Shown piece by piece: positions 1-4,632 of a DNA stretch of 37,515 bases (within the stretch, counting starts at the first letter, position 1; every line of letters starts with the position of its first letter). Position numbers and translations under genes: made by a program. A model generated the notes under the pieces. That model did no database searches and had not been told where the DNA came from. It saw only the letters and a list, made by a program, of their open reading frames with translations. Origin of the DNA: an uncultured Bacteroidales bacterium (lineage in GTDB: Bacteria; Bacteroidota; Bacteroidia; Bacteroidales; UBA932). The stretch lies in NCBI GenBank assembly GCA_900319685.1, contig ONPI01000006.1:1-37515 (forward strand). The letters are read 5' to 3'.

Positions 1-156
1 AGTTACTACGGGTCGCCCGTCTTCGTGTACTTCTTCGTATAGGCTGTAAAAGGTCAAGTAGTCCAGCGGGTCGTTTCCGTAGTCTTTGCGCCATTCCTTC
101 CGGGCTTCTTCTTCCGTTAGGATCGCGCCGCCGTCCCTGTGCCGGTAAAATGCCAT
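1..156 (-). CDS. partial hypothetical protein, N-terminal 52 residues
   Basis: This open frame starts with ATG at 156-154 and runs off the left edge of the window with no stop, giving 52 residues beginning MAFYRHRDGG. Its ATG overlaps the TAA of the upstream ATPase gene by one base, so the two are probably translationally coupled and belong to the same mobile-element operon. The visible part is hydrophilic and rich in Glu, Asp, Arg and Tyr, with no signal peptide or recognisable motif. I do not recognise the family. In elements of this kind the position after the RepA-like ATPase is often taken by small accessory ORFs or a primase, but nothing here supports a choice. Confidence 0.6.
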   Translation of the reverse strand, partial: MAFYRHRDGGAILTEEEARKEWRKDYGNDPLDYLTFYSLYEEVHEDGRPVVT

Positions 157-1412
157 TAAGTCGCCCCCATTTCTTCAAGTGTCGCGGTTAGCCGTTTCGC
201 CAGGGCGTCCCGCCAGTCGTCCGAAAAGATTTCTTTAGCCTTCTCGGCTATGTATTCGTCGGTTATCGGGTCAAAAGCGCCGCCCGTGTCAATGTCGAAT
301 ACTGCCGCCAGGGCTTTTAGCTGTTCGTCTGTGTATTGTCGTCGTTTCATGGTTTCCGCCTTCCTTTCCAGGCAAGATCCAAGATGCCCTCTGACCTTCC
401 CGTCTCCACTTGGATTGGAGTGGACTATCGTGACAATGCCGACATCGTACTTACTTGACAATCGAAGCAGGTTAGAGACCAGACGGTCAGAAGATTGAAG
501 GTCGTTTGTATCCCAAAGGAGATCCGCGCTCCCGTCAATAAAGAGGAGGTCTGGCTTGAAGTCCTCAACGGCTTTTACGACCAACGAGAACCTTTCGTCA
601 GGATCATATGGTCTCAGGTTTAGGAAAACGACATCATCTTCCTTGGCATTTTCCTTCTCGATTCCAGCCAGCCGAAACACTCTGTCGCATTGCTTAGAAA
701 GGTAATATGGGCTTTGTTCTGTGTCACAGACCATAACTTTAAGGAAAGGACTCGACGGTTCAATATTCAAGATAGAGGCTCCCGAAAGGCAGGAGGCAAC
801 CATTGCCGATTGGAGGGTCGTCTTGCAGACCTTTGGTTTTCCACATATTACGGTCAGGTTCTCTCGCGTGACAATTGGTGTTCCGAAACACGATAGTAGT
901 TGCAAAGGTTCTGTTATGCTTGCCTTATAGTCGAATATTGTAGCCTTCCAATCGACAGCCGGACAAGTAACAAAGGCCTTTTGTAGATTCTCGACTTCTG
1001 TGGCATCATCAGGCCCCAACTCGTGTGAGCTTGCTTTAATAAGCATCCGGAGACTTGCCGAATAAACATCGCGTTCCCGGTGGACTTTTGCCAGGGTGTG
1101 ACAGTGAGACACCCCTTCCATTGGTGAACTTGGCGGACAGGCTGCCACTCTATCCAAAAGGAGAGGAGGAGCGATCCCTCGCAACGTTAAGAGTGAGAGT
1201 GCTTCTCCCGACTGATAAGCCCGGCAAAGATGATCCCAGGTTTTACGAATGGTCTCGTCCTCAAAACAGTCACTCGATACAATCTTTCCATAGCTTTCAA
1301 AGTATTCAGGATTGCTCGTCGCATCTGCTATGACTTGTACCTCTATATCCGTTGTCTCAGGGATTGGAAAATCGCTCAGGCTAATTATTTGCCTGTTGTT
1401 GGGCATTTTCAT
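156..1412 (-). CDS. RepA/DnaB-like AAA ATPase of a mobile element, altered P-loop, atypical C-terminus
   Basis: Probable replication or mobilisation ATPase. Counting from the first in-frame ATG at 1418, residues 35-150 resemble a DnaB N-terminal helical domain and residues 170-356 a RecA-fold RepA-type core (AAA_25). The P-loop at 193-200 reads GKPKVCKT, so the usual second glycine is Cys198. Walker B is LLFIDG at 291-296, and the family motif RGHLGS...ERKAET is at 343-356. The AAGGAGG at 1427-1421 decides the start: it lies only 2 bases before ATG 1418 but 8 bases before ATG 1412, so 1412 is preferred (418 aa). After ERKAET the sequence jumps at once to a hydrophilic 64-residue tail (MKRRQYTDEQ...) instead of the terminal strands I would expect, suggesting a deletion, fusion or internal start at 350. 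Its leader is opposed by a putative antisense RNA. The family is fairly sure; whether it is active is not. Confidence 0.75.
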   Translation of the reverse strand: MKMPNNRQIISLSDFPIPETTDIEVQVIADATSNPEYFESYGKIVSSDCFEDETIRKTWDHLCRAYQSGEALSLLTLRGIAPPLLLDRVAACPPSSPMEGVSHCHTLAKVHRERDVYSASLRMLIKASSHELGPDDATEVENLQKAFVTCPAVDWKATIFDYKASITEPLQLLSCFGTPIVTRENLTVICGKPKVCKTTLQSAMVASCLSGASILNIEPSSPFLKVMVCDTEQSPYYLSKQCDRVFRLAGIEKENAKEDDVVFLNLRPYDPDERFSLVVKAVEDFKPDLLFIDGSADLLWDTNDLQSSDRLVSNLLRLSSKYDVGIVTIVHSNPSGDGKVRGHLGSCLERKAETMKRRQYTDEQLKALAAVFDIDTGGAFDPITDEYIAEKAKEIFSDDWRDALAKRLTATLEEMGAT

Positions 1413-1462
1413 TTCCATTCCCTCCTTAGATTAGTATTATTACAAGAAACACAGATGATTCC

Positions 1463-1493
1463 TTGCATAACTGATAGATTATCAGTATATTTG
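1463..1493 (+). promoter_or_regulatory. Bacteroidetes promoter with embedded palindromic operator
   Basis: TTG at 1463-1465 and TATATTTG at 1486-1493 are separated by 20 bases, a perfect match to the Bacteroidetes primary sigma factor pattern. The spacer contains the palindrome ACTGATA-GAT-TATCAGT (1470-1486), whose right arm touches the -7 box. This is a classic place for a dimeric repressor to exclude RNA polymerase. No protein gene lies downstream on this strand; the terminator at 1521-1541 follows within 50 bases. The excisionase-like HTH protein encoded at 1555-1869 is one candidate regulator, by inference only. Confidence 0.65.
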
Positions 1494-1499
1494 CACTGT

Positions 1500-1541
1500 A
1501 AACAGACGTTATTCTTTCTTGCCCCTTCGGGGGCTTTTTTT
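1500..1541 (+). ncRNA. putative short antisense RNA opposite the ATPase leader
   Basis: Between the promoter at 1463-1493 and the strong terminator ending at 1541 there is room only for a transcript of about 42 bases, with no useful ORF. It carries the terminator hairpin with its UUCG loop and a small CTGT-AAA-CAG element at its 5' end. It is fully complementary to the minus-strand region between the HTH gene (ends 1555) and the ATPase start (1412), so it would pair with the leader of the ATPase mRNA. Plasmid countertranscript RNAs that control Rep synthesis have this layout. Transcription itself is inferred. Confidence 0.45.
1521..1541 (+). terminator. rho-independent terminator
   Basis: Perfect stem GCCCC (1521-1525) / GGGGC (1530-1534) with the stable TTCG loop, followed by seven T (1535-1541) on the plus strand. 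Read on the minus strand the hairpin has no T tract after it, so it is a plus-strand terminator even though the only genes nearby are on the minus strand. Confidence 0.8.
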
Positions 1542-1554
1542 GTTGTGGACATCG

Positions 1555-1869
1555 CTAAAGAGTTTTTGCAGGATGTACATATTTTCCCAATCGGCCCGAT
1601 GCAACATCGGCTCGTAACTTTGTCATATTTACAAGTGTTCGTCGGGGGCCAACTTTCCGTATTTCAATCTGGCCCTTGTTGATCATAGAATGAAGTGTAG
1701 GTAAACTTACACGGAGCAGGGCTGCGGCCTCTTTGCGGTCGCTCCAGATGATTTCCTTCTTACTTTGGGTATCATCACCACCGATGATTCCTGCTTCTTT
1801 GAGGACTTTTGTTATTGCCTCTTCGCAAATTTGCTGAAGTTCCGTAGTCGTGACAAGTACGTTTGTCAT
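1555..1869 (-). CDS. helix-turn-helix (excisionase / MerR-like, HTH_17) DNA-binding protein
   Basis: Small DNA-binding protein of 104 residues. The C-terminal half contains WSDRKEAAALLRVSLPTL followed by HSMINKGQIEIRKVG, the winged-helix pattern of HTH_17/excisionase proteins: a helix entered at a DRKEAA-type start, the recognition helix, then a short wing with R-K-x-G. The N-terminal part (TELQQICEEAITKVLKEAG) is probably a helical dimerisation segment. The frame is open up to 1914, but I chose ATG 1869 because homologues start close to such a TTELQQ segment and because the upstream codons lie inside the hairpin at 1880-1911. Such genes commonly sit between the integrase and the RepA-like ATPase of Bacteroidales integrative elements, where they serve as excisionase or regulator. 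No integrase is seen here. Confidence 0.75.
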   Translation of the reverse strand: MTNVLVTTTELQQICEEAITKVLKEAGIIGGDDTQSKKEIIWSDRKEAAALLRVSLPTLHSMINKGQIEIRKVGPRRTLVNMTKLRADVASGRLGKYVHPAKTL

Positions 1870-1879
1870 AATTCTTTTA

Positions 1880-1911
1880 GTGCCAGGGAATCCGCAATGC
1901 GGTACTGGCAC
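1880..1911 (-). promoter_or_regulatory. nested inverted repeat in the leader of the HTH gene
   Basis: GTGCCAG (1880-1886) pairs with CTGGCAC (1905-1911), and inside it CCGC (1892-1895) pairs with GCGG (1899-1902). This forms a two-tier hairpin ending 11 bases before the chosen start at 1869. There is no T tract on either strand, so it is not an ordinary terminator. It could be an operator for the HTH protein, a leader structure limiting its translation, or a protein-binding site for recombination. Confidence 0.4.
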
Positions 1912-1930
1912 CACAAAAGTGCGAAGATTA

Positions 1931-1943
1931 GGAAGCTACTTCC
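1931..1943. promoter_or_regulatory. 13-base palindrome GGAAG-CTA-CTTCC
   Basis: Perfect 5+5 inverted repeat 62 bases upstream of the HTH gene start, in AT-rich DNA that should hold its promoter. I could not find a clean TAnnTTTG box here. A possible operator; the function is inferred from position alone. Confidence 0.3.
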
Positions 1944-2205
1944 AAATAATTATTTTACAATATTTCCTATCGCTATATCATATTGAATATTAAGAAGTTA
2001 ATAAAACAATAAGAGAAAGACCCGATAAAGAATCTTCCTCTTATTATAGACCATTAGTATTTTCAACCGTTATCTTGCGAACAGTTTTTCCCATTCTTCA
2101 ACTGGAATAACGTTTCATTATTCTGCCGTATTAGGGTTTTGTTATTTAGAAGAAACACACAATCCTATAGAATATGATGAACATAACCGTCTCGCAACAC
2201 ATCGT
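1944..2205. other. AT-rich intergenic region with one long hairpin (2008-2045)
   Basis: No coding frame is supported in this stretch. It contains an imperfect inverted repeat: AATAAGAG (2008-2015) with CTCTTATT (2038-2045), extended inward by AAGA (2017-2020) with TCTT (2033-2036). It lies downstream of the secreted-protein gene (stop at 2206) and could end that transcript, though there is no clear T tract. I see no integrase remnant and no further structure. Confidence 0.4.
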
Positions 2206-2691
2206 CTATAACCCTGTTGATTGCTCGTTGACTCTTTTCGCAAGGGATGTCAGTGACTTGTAATTCAAGTATTCAACTTTGATATTAGGGATAGCCAAAG
2301 CGATATTGGCCATTCTCATAAAACAGGCATAATTCCTCCTTATTTGGACCGAATCATATTCTATCGGCATCTGCCCTACTCCGGGACCGATCTCCTGCAA
2401 GAGTCCGGAGAAATTGACCTTGACAACCCCCTCTGATAAGTAAGCATGGGCATAAATAGTGAGGAAAGCCATGTCACAGCCATAAGTTGGTGCGAGGTTG
2501 ATTATTCCGTGTGCAGCATCAACGTATGAAGGCACGATGCCGATTTCCCCAAGCACAGGGACAATGGCATCAACAGCCTCCTCTACGGTGGTATAGCTTG
2601 TAGTTATCCTGACCAGGTTGTCCTTGTTCACCTGGGCAAACACCGAAGTCGATAAGGTTAAGGAAATAATAAAGAAAAGTAGTCGTTTCAT
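2206..2691 (-). CDS. secreted hypothetical protein
   Basis: A 161-residue protein with a clear Sec signal peptide: MKRLLFF followed by a hydrophobic core and SVFAQ, so cleavage is likely after Ala19. There is no lipobox cysteine, so the product is probably periplasmic or exported. The mature part mixes predicted strands and helices (NLVRITTSYTTVEEAVDAIV, IINLAPTYGCDMAFLTI) and has two cysteines, Cys74 and Cys123. I recognise no domain family. It stands alone with its own promoter (2720-2747), between the element genes and tRNA-Glu, so it may be cargo of the element or a flanking host gene. Confidence 0.65.
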   Translation of the reverse strand: MKRLLFFIISLTLSTSVFAQVNKDNLVRITTSYTTVEEAVDAIVPVLGEIGIVPSYVDAAHGIINLAPTYGCDMAFLTIYAHAYLSEGVVKVNFSGLLQEIGPGVGQMPIEYDSVQIRRNYACFMRMANIALAIPNIKVEYLNYKSLTSLAKRVNEQSTGL

Positions 2692-2719
2692 ATTGTTTGA
2701 TTATCATTATAGCCAATCC

Positions 2720-2747
2720 CAAATATAATAATTTTCCGTTGATACAA
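2720..2747 (-). promoter_or_regulatory. promoter of the secreted hypothetical gene
   Basis: On the minus strand TTG (2747-2745) is followed after 17 bases by TATATTTG (2727-2720), about 30 bases before the ATG at 2691. The spacing is slightly short for the Bacteroidetes consensus. A palindrome GGGAA-TTG-TTCCC (2769-2781) sits 21 bases further upstream and may be a regulatory site. Confidence 0.5.
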
Positions 2748-2886
2748 TCACTGATACTTGTAGTTATTGGGAATTGTTCCCGTCTTTATTATTTGGCTAA
2801 TTATCGGACGGGTTTGGGCATCATTCGGTAAGGAGGAAGTAGGTTTAACCGTGTGTGCATCAAAAGACAGCCTCACGGCATTTTTG
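2748..2886. other. non-coding stretch with palindromes
   Basis: No gene is supported. Besides the palindrome at 2769-2781 there is an inverted repeat CCCGTC/GACGGG (2779-2784 with 2806-2811). A weak hairpin GCC-TCAC-GGC followed by ATTTTTG occurs around 2870-2886 on the plus strand. An AAGGAGG (2830-2836) precedes only a 31-codon GTG frame that I do not trust as a gene. Confidence 0.35.
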
Positions 2887-2916
2887 TTGTTTATTTTGAG
2901 GAAATCACTATATTTG
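2887..2916 (+). promoter_or_regulatory. Bacteroidetes promoter driving a structured RNA
   Basis: TTG (2887-2889), 19 bases, TATATTTG (2909-2916): an exact consensus promoter on the plus strand. The perfect palindrome TGTGGT-CAT-ACCACA (2920-2934) begins 4 bases after the -7 box and covers the expected start site, so it may act as an operator or as the first hairpin of the RNA. No protein gene follows on this strand. Confidence 0.6.
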
Positions 2917-2921
2917 TGCTG

Positions 2922-2989
2922 TGGTCATACCACAAACAAGAATTAAGGAACAATTCGTCTTTGCTGTGAAGCAGGGGCGAATTCTTGTT
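2922..2989 (+). ncRNA. putative structured small RNA with a 14-bp GUGA-capped hairpin
   Basis: Downstream of the promoter at 2887-2916, bases 2952-2965 pair with 2970-2983 over 14 uninterrupted base pairs (several G-U), closed by GTGA, a stable GNRA tetraloop. Just outside, AACAAG (2935-2940) pairs with CTTGTT (2984-2989), leaving an 11-base one-sided bulge AATTAAGGAAC. The AATT at 2941-2944 can also compete for the same 3' strand, so two alternative folds exist. There is no convincing T tract, so the 3' end is uncertain. Function unknown; it may be a leader or a trans-acting RNA of the element. Confidence 0.45.
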
Positions 2990-3020
2990 ATAGTATCATT
3001 TAAGTATCAAATTTAACGAC

Positions 3021-3049
3021 AAACCCCTCCACAGATGCCTGTAGAGGGG
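3021..3049 (-). terminator. terminator-like hairpin after tRNA-Glu
   Basis: CCCCTC (3024-3029) pairs with GAGGGG (3044-3049) and ACAG (3031-3034) with CTGT (3039-3042) around an ATGC loop, with one A/C mismatch. On the minus strand it is followed by TTTGTCGTT, a weak T-rich tail. It starts 7 bases after the tRNA 3' end. Confidence 0.6.
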
Positions 3050-3055
3050 ATATTG

Positions 3056-3127
3056 TACTGGGTAGGAGAATCGAACTCCTATTGCAAGATTGAGAATCTT
3101 GAGTACTAACCGTTATACGAACCCAGC
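3056..3127 (-). tRNA. tRNA-Glu (anticodon CTC)
   Basis: The minus strand folds into a complete cloverleaf of 72 bases. The acceptor is GCTGGGT/ACCCAGT (first pair G-U), the D arm GTAT/GTAC, the anticodon stem CAAGA/TCTTG with loop TTCTCAA, the variable loop CAAT, and the T arm AGGAG-TTCGATT-CTCCT. The discriminator is A and no CCA is encoded. Anticodon CTC reads GAG, hence Glu. It has its own promoter (3142-3171) and terminator (3021-3049). Its 3' end faces the accessory region to the left, the geometry usual for a tRNA used as an integration site, although I found no direct repeat of the 3' end within the window. Confidence 0.9.
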
Positions 3128-3141
3128 ATTGTTCGGGAATG

Positions 3142-3172
3142 CAAAGATAGATAAAAAACTTTTTCCACCAAA
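3142..3172 (-). promoter_or_regulatory. promoter of tRNA-Glu
   Basis: Minus strand TTTG (3172-3169), 19 bases, TATCTTTG (3149-3142), predicting a start 8-10 bases before the tRNA. The -33 element overlaps the T tract (3171-3176) of the rpmE2 terminator, so terminator and promoter are fused. Confidence 0.7.
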
Positions 3173-3202
3173 AAAAAGTCGCACCTTGTGCGACTTTTTG
3201 TT
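3171..3202 (-). terminator. rho-independent terminator of rpmE2
   Basis: AGTCGCAC (3177-3184), loop CTT, GTGCGACT (3188-3195): a perfect 8-bp stem flanked by A and T runs on both sides. On the minus strand the run at 3176-3171 supplies the T tract, 30 bases after the rpmE2 stop. Confidence 0.85.
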
Positions 3203-3224
3203 CCTATCTGTTCCGTAGAAGATA

Positions 3225-3476
3225 TTACTTCTGACGGTTCTTGTACCTCTGGTAGAATTTGTCGACGCGACCGGCGGTGTCAACGAGCTTGACCTTGCCA
3301 GTGTAGAACGGGTGAGATGTGTTGGAGATCTCGACCTTTACAACCGGATACTCAACTCCGTCAACCACGAGAGTCTCTTTGGTCTCAGCGCAGGAGCGGG
3401 TGATGAACACGGTGTCGTTTGACATATCCTTGAAAGCTACAAGTCGGTAGGTTTCGGGATGAAGTCCTTTTTTCAT
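3225..3476 (-). CDS. rpmE2: 50S ribosomal protein L31 type B
   Basis: An 83-residue protein starting MKKGLHPETYRLVAFKDM, with ISNTSHPFYTGKVKLVDTAGRVDKF near the middle and a basic C-terminus. This is the standard signature of bL31 type B, the form without the CxxC zinc ribbon of type A. It belongs to the large ribosomal subunit, where L31 bridges to the small subunit. The length is normal for the family. It is a single-gene transcript with a perfect promoter (3521-3550), a 40-base leader containing a small TCCG/CGGA hairpin, and a strong terminator. In some bacteria the zinc-free form replaces the zinc form under zinc limitation, but no Zur-like site is evident here. Confidence 0.95.
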   Translation of the reverse strand: MKKGLHPETYRLVAFKDMSNDTVFITRSCAETKETLVVDGVEYPVVKVEISNTSHPFYTGKVKLVDTAGRVDKFYQRYKNRQK

Positions 3477-3520
3477 TGCTCTATAAATTAAAATGTTGTT
3501 GCTTTCCGTAATTCGGACTG

Positions 3521-3550
3521 CAAAGATAATCCTTTTTTGAAGATATTCAA
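3521..3550 (-). promoter_or_regulatory. promoter of rpmE2
   Basis: Minus strand TTG (3550-3548), 19 bases, TATCTTTG (3528-3521): an exact consensus promoter. It lies 17 bases beyond the stop of namZ, so rpmE2 is transcribed independently of the long operon upstream. Confidence 0.75.
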
Positions 3551-3566
3551 GCGAATAAACAAAAAA

Positions 3567-4631
3567 CTATTTTATCCTGTACGGCTGGTCGTCGTAGAGC
3601 GAGTATCTCTTGGCTTTCCGGATCCATTTCTGCTCTTCCAGCTTGACGTGCTCCCTGGCTTGCTGGAAAGTGAGCAGTCCGTGCAGGTAATCCATGAGTA
3701 CGGGATCCGAGAGCTTGGCTTCGAAGCCATCGACGAACTCGAACTGGGAATATCTTTCTGTAAAATACCTCATCAGCTGCAGCGTGTGGAGCAGGGAATG
3801 GTATTCCGCACCCGGCTGGAGCATTATCTGGTAGCCGAAGCAGCGCTGGCCCTCATAGCGTCCGGTGGAAGGGGTGAAGGAACAAGGCCGCATCAGGACC
3901 CCTGCCGGGGCAGGGACGACCTCCAGGCGGCTGGTCTTGATGAATGGCGCGCCCAGGTATTCATAGGGCCTGGCGGTTCCGATCGCGGGGGTGATGGTGG
4001 TGTTGTTCCACAAGCCTCCTCCTGGATACATTCCGCATGTGAACATACCCGGGATGTCGGATGCCGGGGCTATGGTCCATGGGAGGAGCTGCCTGGTCGA
4101 ATCATTCGCAAGCGCCGAGATGACGTGGAGGGCGAATCCCGCGCCTATCTCATTGTAATAAAGGTTGCATAGTTCCCCGAGTGTAAGCCCGTGACGGTGA
4201 GCTACTTTCGGCGTGTGGGGCTCGATCGGACCGCTTGGCATGGAGCCTTCCACGATCCTGCCTGCAGGATTGATATGGTCCACGATGTACAGGGAAGGGG
4301 CTTCTTCCATCCGGGCCAGGATTTCCATCAGCATGAACACATCCTTGCTGTAGTTGAAATACCTCGCTCCGGCATCCTGGATTTCCACGACTACGGCGTC
4401 GAGCCCTTCCAGCTGTTCCGGCTCGAAGGAGATGTGGTTGGTCCCGGGCGTAAGCTCCGAGTCCCTTGGGCTGAATACTGTCTCCAGGTTCCCTCTTTCC
4501 CTGAACAAGTCGTACATGTAGCGTCCCCTGGCAGTATCCCAGCAGTTCTGGGTACAGAAGCATCCGACCTTGCCGTTTAGCAAGGCCTTGTCCAGCTGGT
4601 CCTCAAGGGTGGTCGTCCTGAAAGAAAACAT
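3567..4631 (-). CDS. namZ: DUF1343 protein, NamZ-like exo-beta-N-acetylmuramidase
   Basis: A 354-residue member of the DUF1343/NamZ family, enzymes that release MurNAc from the non-reducing end of peptidoglycan fragments. Family blocks seen in order: LNGKVGCFCTQN near the N-terminus, VVEIQDAGARYFNY, YIVDHINPAGRIVEG, HRHGLTLGELCN, CGMYPGGGLWNNTTIT, RPYEYLGAPFI, and GYQIMLQP. There is no signal peptide, unlike many secreted members, so it probably acts in the cytoplasm on recycled or imported fragments; this is an inference. It follows glmM with one base between stop and ATG and is the last gene of the operon. The pairing with glmM fits amino-sugar and cell-wall recycling. The sequence is divergent and shorter than typical members of 400 residues or more, so the substrate is not certain. 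Confidence 0.8.
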   Translation of the reverse strand: MFSFRTTTLEDQLDKALLNGKVGCFCTQNCWDTARGRYMYDLFRERGNLETVFSPRDSELTPGTNHISFEPEQLEGLDAVVVEIQDAGARYFNYSKDVFMLMEILARMEEAPSLYIVDHINPAGRIVEGSMPSGPIEPHTPKVAHRHGLTLGELCNLYYNEIGAGFALHVISALANDSTRQLLPWTIAPASDIPGMFTCGMYPGGGLWNNTTITPAIGTARPYEYLGAPFIKTSRLEVVPAPAGVLMRPCSFTPSTGRYEGQRCFGYQIMLQPGAEYHSLLHTLQLMRYFTERYSQFEFVDGFEAKLSDPVLMDYLHGLLTFQQAREHVKLEEQKWIRKAKRYSLYDDQPYRIK

Positions 4632-4632
4632 G

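Noticed and set aside
2853-2946. GTG-initiated 31-codon frame after AAGGAGG on the plus strand
   Set aside because: It runs through a perfect promoter and an RNA structure, the ribosome site is 14 bases from the GTG, and the peptide has no family features.
3056-3127. Direct repeat of the tRNA-Glu 3' end as a second attachment site
   Set aside because: No copy of the T-arm or acceptor segment was seen elsewhere in the window; the other end, if any, is outside.
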